This document shows positions 1 through 9,863 of a stretch of 64,000 nt of DNA, one piece after another (position 1 is the first letter of the stretch; every line of letters starts with the position of its first letter). Made by a program: the position numbers and the translations under genes. The stretch is from NCBI GenBank assembly GCA_021785515.1, contig JAJYEX010000001.1, positions 1 to 64,000 of the forward strand. The letters are read 5' to 3'. This DNA comes from Pseudomonadota bacterium. Lineage in GTDB: Bacteria > Pseudomonadota > Gammaproteobacteria > Acidiferrobacterales > UBA6901. The notes under the pieces were generated by a model, which did no database searches, was not told the origin of the DNA, and was given only the letters and a program-made list of their open reading frames with translations.

Positions 1-41
1 AGGCTGCCCTTGAGAAAGGTCCTGCGGGTTACGGTGGTCAC
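1..41 (-). CDS. Start of a Tat-exported protein (partial)
   Basis: Only the first 13 codons lie in the window; the gene runs off the left edge. A GTG start at 41 is preceded by AGGAG with a 6-nt spacer. The peptide begins MTTVTRRTFLKGS, which contains the twin-arginine pattern (S/T)RRxFLK of Tat signal peptides. The product is therefore probably exported folded, often as a cofactor-containing enzyme. Nothing further can be said about its function. It lies downstream of the RND gene on the same strand, 147 bp away. Confidence 0.6.
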   Translation of the reverse strand, partial: MTTVTRRTFLKGS

Positions 42-187
42 AGTGGTCTCCTGAACAGTCATCTGGGATGTCGGGTACACCTATTGCGGTCCGCTGCGGC
101 CTGCACGGTGACGGCGGGCGGGGTGGCTGTAGCGGTACAGCATAATTAGGTTACCGCGCAGGGGTGGAGACGTTGAGATTACGGTGT

Positions 188-3100
188 TTATTCCGCAGCC
201 ATGCCGCTGGAAGAGGATGCGTCTGTCCCGGATTCCGGCGACACGACGTTGTGGCTGCGAATCAGGATGTTACGCAGAGGCGGTATCCACAGGATAGTGG
301 CCACAGCGCCGGCGGATACACCGCCAAGAAGCGCGGCGGCGAGCGGCCACAGCAGCCCAAACTCAGCGCCTCCGGCCACCGCCAGCAGGACACCGCCAGC
401 CAGGGCGCAGGCGGCGGGCCGCAGCACCGCCGAACGTGCCCGCAAGCCGGCTGCCACGAGCACCAGACGGCGACCTCTCCCGTGCGGCAGGTCGCAGTCC
501 ATGCGATCGATCAGGGTTACCGCCAGCCCGATTGTGATGGCTGCGGCCAGAAGCAGCCCGACCCATCCCGGAGCACAGAGTTCGCTCCTGCCTAGACCGA
601 GCGCAACCAGACTGCCCGCGACCGCATACGGCAGGCACAGCAGGATCATGAGCGGCCGGCGCACACCGTGATAACGCCACAGCAGCGCGACCGCAATCAG
701 CAGCAATGCAAGCAGCGCAACCGTGGTCATTTCCCGGGCAAGTCCCCGGGTCGCCGCAGGAACTCCGGTGAACGACAGCCGATATCCGGCGGGCAGCCGC
801 AGCCGGGCAACACCCTGCTTTAGCAGCCGGATGTCACTGCCGGATGCACGGGAACCGAGCACTCCGGTAACCCCGATCACGGGCTGTCCTCGGTCGCGGC
901 GATACTCTGCCATTTCCTGCACGAACCCGACCGTTGCCACGTCACCGAGGTACACGGCGCGGCGGGTTCGCGTCTCCCCTTTCAGAAGGAGACGTGAAAG
1001 CCGGGCGGCACTGCCGGACGACGGTGGAAGAACAACCCGGATGCTACGCCGGCGATCACCCTCGAGAATGGTGCCGACCACCAGGCCGCCGTGCGCCACG
1101 CGCAGTGCTCCGGCCACCTGCGCCTCGCTCACACCGCGTTCCGCAGCCAGGACCTTATCCAGATGCAGGACTGGATCGTTCGCAACCGCTGCTGAAGTCA
1201 GCCACACATCACGCATTTGCGGCAAACCACGCAGCAGGTGCGCAACGCGGTCCGCCGTGCCGGTGAGCCCGGGACCGAACGGGCCGGTCACCTGGATTCC
1301 GATCTGCCGTTCCAGTGCCTGCCGCAGTGGCGCATGGCGATAGGCGGGGCCGGCCCCGGGAAAGGCGGGGAGCGTAGACTGCAGCTGGACACCGCTCAGA
1401 CCGGAAGTCACCGCCTCCCGCTCGAAATCGGTAATCCACCGCGCAGCCGCGGGGACGCTGGGCCGGCCCGCCAGCATCACCCGCAGGCGTACGCGGGCGA
1501 ATTGTCGGCCGCGCGCCACGGAGATCACCTGGGCCACGTCTTTCGGGGTGCGCGCAATACGGATCAGTTCTGGTACCTCGGCCAGCAGCCGCCTGGAGGC
1601 AGGCTTGCTGTTGGCCCTCATGCGCACCAGCACCTGGCTGGTTTCGGGTGACGGGAAGAAGCCGGCACCCCGCGCCAGCAAGATCGTCATCACAGCGACA
1701 CCAACCAGTACCAGTACCGATCCTGCAAGGACGGATCTGGGCCTTGCCGCACAGCCCGCAATCCACGCCGCATACCATCGCGCCGGGCGGACTGCGCGGC
1801 GATGTCCGGGACCGCCGGTGCCGTGCCCGCCTCCCAGTACCGCAACGGCGAGAATCGCCGACAGACCGGACACCGCTGCGATCGCGACGGCCAGATCGCG
1901 AAACAGCAAGCTGGCCGGCCCCGGAACCAGCACCAGCGCACACAGGACAATTACCAGGGGCAGCACGATGCCGACAGCGCGATACGCGGCGCGGTGTCCG
2001 GCATGCGCGGGGTCGGATCTCCTCCCGGCGTACGGCTGCAGCGAAAGCGTGGGCAACAGACACAGACCGGCGCCCAGACCCAGTCCGTACAGATCCATGA
2101 AGTTAAGCGACATGCCCAGTCCCAGCAGCACGACGCCGGTGGCCAGTAGCGCCGCCAAACCGACCACCACCGGCAGGACCCCGGGGCGCTGGGCCCCGAT
2201 GGGAAAAAGCGCAATGACCACGGCAAAACCCAGGGCGCCGGCAACCAGGGCCCCGAACCGGTGCAGCAGGCCCGTCAGCGACTTCGCAAGATACGACCGC
2301 ACGTGCACCTGTACGCCTGGCGGCACCAGCCCGTTCGCCTCCAGCCACGCCGTACGGGCCCTGATGGCGCTGGCGGCGGCAAACGGACCGACACCCGGAG
2401 GGCGCTCCAGCACCAGGCGCACGGCCGGCACCCCATTGAGTCGCACGTCCGGCCCAGGGCGATGCACGCTGCGAACTGTCGCCACCCGCGACAGGGCCAC
2501 GATGTTGCCATCCGGCAGTCTCACCGGCAGCGCCCCGATCGCCGCCGCCCCCATATGCGCACCGACCGCGAGATATCCGGATGGCGCCTGGGCCTCACCG
2601 ATGCGCACCGCCTGGACCACATTGCCGAACGCCAGTCCCAACCTGGCGAGCCGCCGCGGGTCCGGCTGCACGCGAATCTCACGCACCGGACCGCCCTCGA
2701 TCCGGCCGCGGCTTACCTGGGCGAGCGAGATGTACTGCGGCATCAGATGCTGGACCACCCAGCGCCGCAATACCGGCAATGGCCATGCCGGGTCGGTGAC
2801 CAGCACCCGTCCGGCAACCGCACCGCTTGCGGGAATCGGGGCGACTACCGGCTGGCCGGCATAGGCCGGTAACGGAGGGCTGCGCGCCAGCAGAGTGCGC
2901 AGATGCGCCAAGGCCTGGCGGCGCCTGGCGTTGCTCCCGAAATACAGCGTGATCCGCGCGCTGCCTTCGGAGCTCGTGCTGCGCGCATCACGCAGGCCGG
3001 CACGGGCAAGCACATCGAGCAACGGCCGCGCCACCCGCCGGTCCACGACCGACGCCGGGATACCCGGTGCCGCAACCGTGATACGTATCGCTGGATATTC

Positions 3101-3229
3101 GAGATGGGGCGGCAAGCCAGAACGCAGTCTCTGGAATGCAAACACCCCGGCCGCGGCGACCAGCAGCAGCAGCGCCGCCGCCGCAACCGGATGGCGGCGA
3201 TACCGCGGGTCTATGCTGTGGTCGATCAT
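188..3229 (-). CDS. RND-superfamily permease lacking the proton-relay residues
   Basis: A protein of about 1,013 residues with the RND (AcrB/CzcA) layout: one N-terminal membrane helix, a long periplasmic loop, a helix cluster, a second loop and a C-terminal cluster. In the middle cluster, where the family carries an Asp pair or equivalent in TM4, the sequence reads LYGLGLGAGLCLLPTLSLQP with no acidic residue. The C-terminal cluster also lacks the usual Lys/Asn context. Proton-coupled transport is therefore doubtful. No membrane-fusion or outer-membrane partner is next to it. I chose the ATG at 3229; a GTG at 3253 is also possible, and neither has a clear ribosome-binding site. Substrate unknown. 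Confidence 0.75.
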   Translation of the reverse strand: MIDHSIDPRYRRHPVAAAALLLLVAAAGVFAFQRLRSGLPPHLEYPAIRITVAAPGIPASVVDRRVARPLLDVLARAGLRDARSTSSEGSARITLYFGSNARRRQALAHLRTLLARSPPLPAYAGQPVVAPIPASGAVAGRVLVTDPAWPLPVLRRWVVQHLMPQYISLAQVSRGRIEGGPVREIRVQPDPRRLARLGLAFGNVVQAVRIGEAQAPSGYLAVGAHMGAAAIGALPVRLPDGNIVALSRVATVRSVHRPGPDVRLNGVPAVRLVLERPPGVGPFAAASAIRARTAWLEANGLVPPGVQVHVRSYLAKSLTGLLHRFGALVAGALGFAVVIALFPIGAQRPGVLPVVVGLAALLATGVVLLGLGMSLNFMDLYGLGLGAGLCLLPTLSLQPYAGRRSDPAHAGHRAAYRAVGIVLPLVIVLCALVLVPGPASLLFRDLAVAIAAVSGLSAILAVAVLGGGHGTGGPGHRRAVRPARWYAAWIAGCAARPRSVLAGSVLVLVGVAVMTILLARGAGFFPSPETSQVLVRMRANSKPASRRLLAEVPELIRIARTPKDVAQVISVARGRQFARVRLRVMLAGRPSVPAAARWITDFEREAVTSGLSGVQLQSTLPAFPGAGPAYRHAPLRQALERQIGIQVTGPFGPGLTGTADRVAHLLRGLPQMRDVWLTSAAVANDPVLHLDKVLAAERGVSEAQVAGALRVAHGGLVVGTILEGDRRRSIRVVLPPSSGSAARLSRLLLKGETRTRRAVYLGDVATVGFVQEMAEYRRDRGQPVIGVTGVLGSRASGSDIRLLKQGVARLRLPAGYRLSFTGVPAATRGLAREMTTVALLALLLIAVALLWRYHGVRRPLMILLCLPYAVAGSLVALGLGRSELCAPGWVGLLLAAAITIGLAVTLIDRMDCDLPHGRGRRLVLVAAGLRARSAVLRPAACALAGGVLLAVAGGAEFGLLWPLAAALLGGVSAGAVATILWIPPLRNILIRSHNVVSPESGTDASSSSGMAAE

Positions 3230-3397
3230 GCCGTGCACGCCAGGATCCGGCACACGCCGTCAGGTGAGGTCCGGACAGCCATGGGCGTCGCTCCGCTCCG
3301 GGCCGGACCCGCCACGCCGCCAACGGCTGACTCTCACCGGCGCCTGACCATGGCACCGGACGCGAGCCGACACTGCCCGGCCGCCGCTCAAGCCCGC

Positions 3398-4021
3398 CTA
3401 AGCCAACGCACGCTCGAGCTCCTGCCGGATGGCACGCGCAGCTCCAGGGCCAAAGCGCGTCCGGCCCTGCTCAAAAACGTCGGTAAAGGCATACTCATAG
3501 TGCATGTCCTGCAGACCGAGGCATCCGAAGACACGGTTCTCGTAGGAATAATCGTCCGGCTGCGGATATAGGGCGGGCCAGCCGGACTCGCCGGGTGCAA
3601 GCACCGGTCCGAAAAACATGACACCCGGAAGATTCCGGGCGCAGAGCACGCCGCTGCCCGCGGTACGGCCCGACATAGGAAGCAGTTCAATCGTGCGCGT
3701 CAGCTTGCTCCGGCCTTCCAAAACCACGTCCGCCTTGCCGGCAAGGGCTGCGGTCTCCGCGGCAAACACGAGGCTTTCGGCCCCGGTCGCGGTCCGCCAC
3801 CGGTCGACGTCGACCGCTCCGAACCGGCTCGGGAAGAATAGATAGCGGATCGGGGCCAGGGCAAGGAGACTGGCTTCAATCTGCGGGTCATAGTGCGGAG
3901 TGTTGATCAGCACACCCCCGGCGGCGTCATCGGCCAGGTAATACACCGCAGCCGCCCCGTCACTCTCCACCCGATAGACGCTCCGGTCACGCAGCGTGAC
4001 GAGGCAATCAATCACTCCCAC
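3398..4021 (-). CDS. Degenerate metallo-beta-lactamase-fold protein
   Basis: A 207-residue soluble protein. Its order of segments matches MBL-fold hydrolases: a hydrophobic strand ending VLINTP, then [18 protein letters not shown] where the HxHxDH zinc motif would be, then [12 protein letters not shown] where GHTxGS would be. All zinc ligands at these places are replaced, so it is probably not a metal-dependent hydrolase. The start is GTG at 4021, which overlaps the end of rppH by 10 nt, so the two genes are probably translated together. The fold assignment rests on my reading of motif spacing; specific function unknown. Confidence 0.55.
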   Translation of the reverse strand: MGVIDCLVTLRDRSVYRVESDGAAAVYYLADDAAGGVLINTPHYDPQIEASLLALAPIRYLFFPSRFGAVDVDRWRTATGAESLVFAAETAALAGKADVVLEGRSKLTRTIELLPMSGRTAGSGVLCARNLPGVMFFGPVLAPGESGWPALYPQPDDYSYENRVFGCLGLQDMHYEYAFTDVFEQGRTRFGPGAARAIRQELERALA

Positions 4022-4494
4022 GCCCCGGCCAGCAGCGGCGCGAGCTCGTTCAGCGCCTGTTCGTAGACCCGGCGCTTGAATGCGACGATATCCTCAAGCG
4101 GACTCCAGTAATCGACCCAGCGCCAGGCATCGAATTCGGGATCTTCCGTCAGGTCGAGCCGCACCATCCCCTCATCCGCGACCAGCCGCAGCAGAAACCA
4201 GATCTGCTTCTGTCCGCGAAACTGGGTATGGCGAGCGGTACGCAGGTAACGCCGCGGGATGTCATAATGGAGCCAGTCCTGTGTACGGCCCATGACGTGC
4301 ACATGATCGCGGTCCAGTCCGACCTCCTCCCGCAACTCGCGATACAGCGCCTGTTCCGCGGTTTCGCTGCGCTTGATTCCGCCCTGCGGAAACTGCCACC
4401 CATCCTGACTGCGGCGGCGCGCCCAGAAAACGAGGTTGTCACGGTTACACAGAATGATCCCGACGTTTGGCCGGTAACCGTTCTCATCGATCAT
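4012..4494 (-). CDS. rppH: RNA pyrophosphohydrolase RppH (Nudix)
   Basis: A 160-residue Nudix hydrolase that converts 5'-triphosphate RNA to monophosphate and so starts mRNA decay. The Nudix box [20 protein letters not shown] followed by VGL is complete, and the N-terminus [17 protein letters not shown] is nearly that of E. coli RppH. That match fixes the start at 4494 rather than at a longer upstream extension, although no good ribosome-binding site is visible. C-terminal residues [10 protein letters not shown] are typical of the family. The stop overlaps the following MBL-like gene. Confidence 0.95.
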   Translation of the reverse strand: MIDENGYRPNVGIILCNRDNLVFWARRRSQDGWQFPQGGIKRSETAEQALYRELREEVGLDRDHVHVMGRTQDWLHYDIPRRYLRTARHTQFRGQKQIWFLLRLVADEGMVRLDLTEDPEFDAWRWVDYWSPLEDIVAFKRRVYEQALNELAPLLAGAWE

Positions 4495-4709
4495 AAAGAA
4501 TAGGGGGAAGTACCCAGGTTGCTCACAGTGATTGGTCGGATTCTTCCACGAACCGCTGCCATCGGCAACGTGCCACCATATTACCCCCGCGTGACAGCGC
4601 CGGATCCCCGTCACCCGGGGATGTCATCATTTGCCGACGGTTTCTTCGGCAGCGGCGCGCCGCCTGTTATCCTAGGCCGCCTGAAACCGACCCTGCCAGG
4701 AGCAACCCA

Positions 4710-5366
4710 TTGACTCTCGCGATCTTCGACCTCGACAATACCTTGCTGCAGGGCGACAGCGATCATGCCTGGGGCGAATATCTGGTGGAGGTTGGGGCGG
4801 TTGACGGCGCCCAGTTCACACGCGACAACAACCGCTACTACCAGGCCTATCTGGACGGTACGCTCGACATCTTCGAATTTCTTGAGCGGCATCAGCTCAA
4901 ACCCCTGGCGCGGCATGATCGCGTTACGCTGGAGCGCTGGCGCGCGGAATTCCTGCACACAAAAATCCTGCCACTCATTGTTCCCGCCGCCAGAGCACTG
5001 GTGGAGAAACATCGCAGCCAGGGACACACACTGATGATTATTACGGCCACGAACCGCTTCATCACTGCCCCGATAGCCGCGGAGTTCGGCATTTCCCATC
5101 TCATCGCCACCGAACCGGAGGAGAGCAACGGGCGCTTCACCGGCAAAGTTGACGGCGTGCCGAGCTATCGCGAAGGAAAGGTGACGCGCCTGCGCAGCTG
5201 GCTGTCAGAACACCATCAGGATCTCGACGGCAGCTGGTTCTACAGCGATTCCCATAATGACCTTCCGCTGCTCGAGCTGGTGGACCATCCGGTCGCCGTG
5301 AATCCGGACACGGTACTCGCAAGCCAGGCGCATGCACGCGGCTGGCCGATGCTGAAGCTGCGTTGA
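4710..5366 (+). CDS. HAD-superfamily IB phosphatase (SerB-like)
   Basis: A 218-residue HAD hydrolase of subfamily IB (the TIGR01490-type group that includes phosphoserine-phosphatase-like enzymes). Motif I FDLDNT is at residues 6-11 with nucleophile Asp7. A Thr motif follows in MIITATNRF, and a late acidic motif in YSDSHNDLPLLEL. The start is TTG at 4710, with AGGAG eight bases upstream. The gene ends just before btuC (5 nt to the btuC ATG) and heads that operon, but a role in cobalamin metabolism is not shown. The substrate cannot be decided from sequence. Confidence 0.85.
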   Translation: MTLAIFDLDNTLLQGDSDHAWGEYLVEVGAVDGAQFTRDNNRYYQAYLDGTLDIFEFLERHQLKPLARHDRVTLERWRAEFLHTKILPLIVPAARALVEKHRSQGHTLMIITATNRFITAPIAAEFGISHLIATEPEESNGRFTGKVDGVPSYREGKVTRLRSWLSEHHQDLDGSWFYSDSHNDLPLLELVDHPVAVNPDTVLASQAHARGWPMLKLR

Positions 5367-5371
5367 GACCC

Positions 5372-6343
5372 ATGCGGCGCGCGGGTGCAACCCCCTTCCT
5401 GCTGGCGCTGGTACCGCTAAGTCTGCTGTTTGCCGTCACCAGCGGCAGCGTGCATCTCGGATGGACCGCGGTCTGGCACGCCCTTACCGGACGGGCGCCT
5501 GCGCTGGATGCAACCATTGTCTGGCGCCTGCGTCTGCCCCGGGCGGGGGCGGCATTTGCCGTCGGTGCACTCCTGTCGCTGTCCGGTGCACTCCTGCAGG
5601 TACTGTTACGCAATCCGCTCGCCGACCCCTACGTGCTCGGAGTGTCGGGCGGTGCGGCCGTCGCCGCGCTCGCTTCCATGCTGCTCGGCCTGGGCAGCGC
5701 CTGGGTCGGACTGAATGCCTTCCTTGGCAGCCTGACGTCGATGGCGGTGGTCTTCGGCCTGAGTCGTCTTCGCGGACCATGGACCCAGACCAGGCTGCTG
5801 CTTACCGGCGTCGTGGTCGCGGCCGGATGGGGTGCGGCAATCAATTTCATGCTCGCGATCTCACCGGGCAGTGACGTGCAAGGCATGTTGTTCTGGCTGA
5901 TCGGTGACCTGTCCTTTGCCAATCATGCTGTCTGGGCTTATGCGACGCTGGCCGCCGGGCTGCTGATGTCGCTGCCGCTGGCGCGCAGCCTTAACCTGTA
6001 TGCCCGGGGAGAACTCGCTGCCGCCTCTTTGGGGGTACGCATCGGGCTGGTGCGCACCATAGTCTATGTGCTCGCCTCGGTCATGACCGCGAGCGCCGTA
6101 ATGCTGGCCGGCAGCGTCGGTTTCGTGGGCCTGATCATTCCCCATCTGCTGCGGCTGCTCGGTGATTCAGACTATCGGCGTCTGATACCGGACTCGGCAC
6201 TCCTGGGCGGCAGCTTTCTGGTGGTCTGCGATACGCTGGCCCGCAGCGCCCTGGCACCGATGCAGCTACCCGTCGGCGTGGTCACGGCGCTGCTCGGCGT
6301 GCCGGTATTCCTGGCGCTGCTCACGCGGGCCCGCGTCCCATGA
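5372..6343 (+). CDS. btuC: FecCD-family ABC permease, probable vitamin B12 permease
   Basis: A 323-residue inner-membrane permease of the BtuC/FecD/FhuB family with about ten membrane helices. The family signature NPLADPYVLGVSGGA is present, as are the C-terminal GSVGFVGLIIPHLLRLLG coupling-helix residues that contact the ATPase. It overlaps the ATPase gene by 4 nt (ATGA). An upstream TTG at 5363 would add three residues. Siderophore permeases share these signatures. The vitamin B12 assignment rests on btuB, btuF, cobC and a cobalamin riboswitch lying within 9 kb. Confidence 0.85.
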   Translation: MRRAGATPFLLALVPLSLLFAVTSGSVHLGWTAVWHALTGRAPALDATIVWRLRLPRAGAAFAVGALLSLSGALLQVLLRNPLADPYVLGVSGGAAVAALASMLLGLGSAWVGLNAFLGSLTSMAVVFGLSRLRGPWTQTRLLLTGVVVAAGWGAAINFMLAISPGSDVQGMLFWLIGDLSFANHAVWAYATLAAGLLMSLPLARSLNLYARGELAAASLGVRIGLVRTIVYVLASVMTASAVMLAGSVGFVGLIIPHLLRLLGDSDYRRLIPDSALLGGSFLVVCDTLARSALAPMQLPVGVVTALLGVPVFLALLTRARVP

Positions 6344-7104
6344 CGCTGCTGGAAACTTGCGGCCTGCGGCTGGAGCTCGGGGGGAAAGTGCTGTGCGACG
6401 GCCTGGACCTGGAAATGGGATCCGGGGAAACCTGGGTCATCCTTGGCGCCAACGGCAGCGGCAAAACCACACTGCTCCATACCCTCGCCGGACTGCGTGG
6501 CCCCGACGCCGGGCAGGTCCGCCTCGACGGCCGCGACATCCGCACGCTGTCGCCGCGGACGACAGCACTGCGACGCGGTGTGCTTCTGCAGGAGACCGAA
6601 TCAGGCCTCGCGGCCAGCGTCCTGCAGACGGTGCTGACGGGCCGCCATCCGCACCATCCTGCCTGGGGATGGGAAACTGCTGCCGATCACAGAACGGCGG
6701 CGGCGGCACTGGCGGCCGTGGATCTGGACGGGTTTGCCGGGCGACCGCTCACAACGCTCTCGGGCGGAGAACGGCGGCGCGTCGAAATCGCGGCACTTCT
6801 CGCCCAGGACACGCCCATCTGCCTGCTCGACGAACCCACCAACCATCTCGATCTGCGCTTCCAGGTCAAAGTACTGGAGCTGATGACGAGACTGGCCGCA
6901 AAACCGGGACACCTCAGCGTCATGGTGCTCCATGATGTCAATCTGGCCCTGCGATTCTGCAGTCACGGCCTGCTGCTGGCCGGGGGTCACCACCGTCATG
7001 GGCGCCTCGAAACCATCCTCGACACCGATGCACTCGAATGGATCTACAGCTGCCCGTTCCGGGAAGCCGGCACCAACGGTCAGCGCGTATTCCTTCCTGC
7101 ATGA
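6340..7104 (+). CDS. btuD: ABC transporter ATPase, probable vitamin B12 importer
   Basis: A 254-residue FecE/BtuD-type ATPase. Walker A is GANGSGKT, the signature is LSGGERRRVEIAALLAQD, Walker B is CLLDEPTNHLD, and the switch His is in VLHDVNLALRF. It pairs with the permease it overlaps. The binding protein is not adjacent; the btuF gene at 13,296-14,177 is the likely partner. Confidence 0.87.
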   Translation: MTLLETCGLRLELGGKVLCDGLDLEMGSGETWVILGANGSGKTTLLHTLAGLRGPDAGQVRLDGRDIRTLSPRTTALRRGVLLQETESGLAASVLQTVLTGRHPHHPAWGWETAADHRTAAAALAAVDLDGFAGRPLTTLSGGERRRVEIAALLAQDTPICLLDEPTNHLDLRFQVKVLELMTRLAAKPGHLSVMVLHDVNLALRFCSHGLLLAGGHHRHGRLETILDTDALEWIYSCPFREAGTNGQRVFLPA

Positions 7105-7123
7105 AACATCCTGCATGAAAAGG

Positions 7124-7151
7124 TTGGACGCGGAAACAATTCATGTATACT
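7124..7151 (+). promoter_or_regulatory. Sigma70-type promoter for the GGDEF-EAL gene
   Basis: TTGGAC at 7124-7129, a 16-bp spacer and TATACT at 7146-7151. It lies 98 bp before the ATG at 7250. A second TATACT at 7215-7220 has no recognisable -35 element. Confidence 0.6.
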
Positions 7152-7249
7152 ACAAACCCGTGTCCGAACCCCCAAACGCCGGATCCGGCCGCCAAACACT
7201 GGCGGGAAACCGCGTATACTCTCGCCCGCTCCCTTCGTTTTTTCTGAAC

Positions 7250-9610
7250 ATGCACAACTGGCGGTTCCCGACCTCGCTGCGTACACGCATGGCCGTGACG
7301 CTGTCCGTTCTGATCGCGCTGGTCACCATGACCGCCCTGGTATATCTGGTGACGCGGTTCGCCGGGTTCCAGGCGCAGTTCCAGGCGCAGTCCAGTCTTG
7401 CTCTGGCGAAGCTTGAGAGACCGGCGCTGCAGCAGCTGGTCGCCACCCAGGATCGCACCGGCATTCGCCGGGTTCTGCACCGAATGGCTGGCGAACCCGG
7501 GGTGGCTGCGGCCCGCATTGTAGGAGTCGACGGCTCCGTTCTCTACGGTGAGGGGCATCTGCCGCAAGCGGCCGGACAGCTGATGCGGTTTCTGACCGGG
7601 ACCGGCGGGGTGCGTAACGTAACGCTTGTGCTGAATCCGGGTTCCCCGGACCGGACCGCGCTGCAACTCAGCCTTTCGAACCGCACCCTGCGCCAGGAGG
7701 CCTTCCGGCTGATGCTCAGCAGCATCCTGTTCCTGGGATCGTTGCTGGGCGTAAGTCTGGCCATCACCTACTCGCTCCTGAAACGTTTCACGGCGCCGCT
7801 GAAACCGCTGACAGAAATGGCCCGTCAGGTCTCGCGCGGCAACTGGACCCCCAAAGTCACGCTTATCGAATCGGGCAGCCGGGAACTGCAGGAACTCAAC
7901 AAGGCGTTTGCCGACAGCTCGGCCACCATACGCCACTACGTCCGCAACCTCGAAGAAACGCGCGAGCTTCTGGAACACAGCGAGAACCGGCTGCGCACGC
8001 TGATCAACGGCATGCACGAGATCCTGTTCGAACTCGACCGGGAAGCCAACATCAGCTTTCTCAATCCCGCCTGGGAACGGCTCACCGGCTTCAAGATCGA
8101 GGACGCGCTTGGGCGACCGTTTGCGGATTTCGTCATGGAGAAGCGGGCAGCGGCGGAGTTCACGCCACAGAATCTCGCGGGAATGCAGGAGAAGAACCGC
8201 GAGATATGCCTGCGGAGTGCGGCAGGAAAGCGTATTTGGGTGCAACTGGATGCCGACGCCCAGCACGACTCCTCAGGCCGGTTCACCGGTGTCATTGGCA
8301 CCCTCGGCGACATCACCCAGAGCGTCGAACTCAACCGGCTCCTGACCAAGTACCAGGATGACCTGTACTACCTTTCGGTCACCGACCCCCTCACCGGCCT
8401 TTATAACCGTCGTCATTTCGATACCCAGCTCGAAGCCATTCTCGGCGAGCACCTGCCCAAGAATCAGTCGGTCTGCCTGCTGATCGTCGATCTGGACGGC
8501 TTCAAGTTCATCAATGACACCTACGGGCATCCGGCCGGAGACGATGCCCTGCGCGCCATTTCCGGCCTGCTCAAGAAGACCATCCGGCGTAACGACTATA
8601 TCGCGCGGCTGGCCGGGGATGAATTTGCCATGGTGCTCAAGAACACCACGGTCGCGGACGCCACCCACATCGCCGAAAAACTGCACGCGGCGATCAACGG
8701 GACCTACATCAACCTGCCAGTCGGCCACATCCAGCTGCAGTGCAGCATTGGTGTCGCCGAGGCGCCCACGCATGGGCAAAAGGCGCAGGATCTGGTCAGC
8801 GCCGCCGATGTCGCCCTCTATCACAGCAAGCGCCGCGGCCGTAACCGCGTGGAGGTTCTGTCGCCGGACATCAGCCGGGCGCTCATGTCCATCTTCAGTC
8901 AGGGGTTTCAGCTGCGCAATGCGCTCGAGAAGGGTGACCTCATGCCCGCCTTCCAGCCGATCTGCGACATCCGCACCGGGAAGCCGATTGCCTACGAGGC
9001 CCTGGCACGCATGCACCATGGCGGGGCAACCATAAAGGCCGGCGACTTCATCGCGGTCGCGGAAGAACTGGGCCTTACCCGGGAAATCGATCTGCACATC
9101 ATTGAACAGGCGCTGCTGCTGGCGCCGTCGGGCTACGGTCTGTTTCTCAACCTCGACCCGAGCTCGTTCAACGATCGCGGGTTCGTCACACAACTCGCGG
9201 AACTGGTCGGCCCGGCATGCCGCTCCGGCAAGTCCATCGTCATAGAGATCACCGAACGCGAGAACGTCCCGGTTACCGACACCCTGCTGGCCGATATCCA
9301 GGCTCTGCGGCGCCTCGGATGCAAGCTGGCCCTGGACGACTTCGGCAGCGGCTATTCAACCTATCACTTCCTGAACCTCTTCCGCCCGGAGTACCTCAAG
9401 ATCGAGGGCACTTTCGTGCGCGGCATGCTCGAGCACGAGTCCGACCGCAAAATCGTCGAACACATTCACGAGCTGGCGATGTCTTTCGGCATGGAGACCA
9501 TCGCCGAAAGCGTGGAAAACGAGGACACGCGCAACGCCCTGATGAGCATGGGGATCCGCAATGCCCAGGGCTGGCACCTCGGCCTTCCGCAGATCCTGCA
9601 CAAGCGTTAG
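7250..9610 (+). CDS. Membrane GGDEF-EAL cyclic-di-GMP protein with HAMP and PAS
   Basis: A 786-residue protein. Order: membrane helix at about 13-36, periplasmic sensor region, second helix at about 155-177, HAMP at about 178-230, PAS at about 245-360, GGDEF at about 375-540, EAL at about 555-780. The diguanylate-cyclase motif reads AGDEF (455-459), a variant found in active enzymes. The EAL motif is intact (583-585), with ITERE, DDFGSGYS and AESVE for metal and substrate binding. It could both make and degrade c-di-GMP. Frame continues upstream, but ATG 7250 is the first start that gives a sensible membrane N-terminus; its ribosome-binding site is weak. Confidence 0.9.
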   Translation: MHNWRFPTSLRTRMAVTLSVLIALVTMTALVYLVTRFAGFQAQFQAQSSLALAKLERPALQQLVATQDRTGIRRVLHRMAGEPGVAAARIVGVDGSVLYGEGHLPQAAGQLMRFLTGTGGVRNVTLVLNPGSPDRTALQLSLSNRTLRQEAFRLMLSSILFLGSLLGVSLAITYSLLKRFTAPLKPLTEMARQVSRGNWTPKVTLIESGSRELQELNKAFADSSATIRHYVRNLEETRELLEHSENRLRTLINGMHEILFELDREANISFLNPAWERLTGFKIEDALGRPFADFVMEKRAAAEFTPQNLAGMQEKNREICLRSAAGKRIWVQLDADAQHDSSGRFTGVIGTLGDITQSVELNRLLTKYQDDLYYLSVTDPLTGLYNRRHFDTQLEAILGEHLPKNQSVCLLIVDLDGFKFINDTYGHPAGDDALRAISGLLKKTIRRNDYIARLAGDEFAMVLKNTTVADATHIAEKLHAAINGTYINLPVGHIQLQCSIGVAEAPTHGQKAQDLVSAADVALYHSKRRGRNRVEVLSPDISRALMSIFSQGFQLRNALEKGDLMPAFQPICDIRTGKPIAYEALARMHHGGATIKAGDFIAVAEELGLTREIDLHIIEQALLLAPSGYGLFLNLDPSSFNDRGFVTQLAELVGPACRSGKSIVIEITERENVPVTDTLLADIQALRRLGCKLALDDFGSGYSTYHFLNLFRPEYLKIEGTFVRGMLEHESDRKIVEHIHELAMSFGMETIAESVENEDTRNALMSMGIRNAQGWHLGLPQILHKR

Positions 9611-9823
9611 CGCCAGCAACGCCGGCACATCCCGCGCGGTCAATCCACGGCAGCAATGTCCCCTTTTCCCTGGGGACTCAGCCTGCAAATGGGCCTTGTT
9701 CCGGGCGGCTGACCGCCGGGCTGCACTCTGGCAGCGTTTCGCCCCATCGACGCCTTCACCACAGACTGTTGCGAATCAGAACAGGGGCATTACGACTTTG
9801 GTCTCACACGGCAGATCATCCGC

Positions 9824-9852
9824 TTGACAGCAGACAACCGAACACATATCGT
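9824..9852 (+). promoter_or_regulatory. Promoter of the riboswitch-btuB transcript
   Basis: TTGACA at 9824-9829, a 17-bp spacer and TATCGT at 9847-9852. Transcription would begin near 9859, just ahead of the riboswitch aptamer. Confidence 0.65.
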
Positions 9853-9863
9853 CGCCACCAGCT

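Noticed and set aside
5372-7104. Reading the ABC transporter as an iron-siderophore importer.
   Set aside because: The family signatures are shared, but the nearby btuB, btuF, cobC and cobalamin riboswitch make B12 the better choice; not excluded.
9658-9677. A hairpin (GTCCCC/GGGGAC) after the GGDEF-EAL gene considered as a terminator.
   Set aside because: The stem is only 6 bp and has no T-run.
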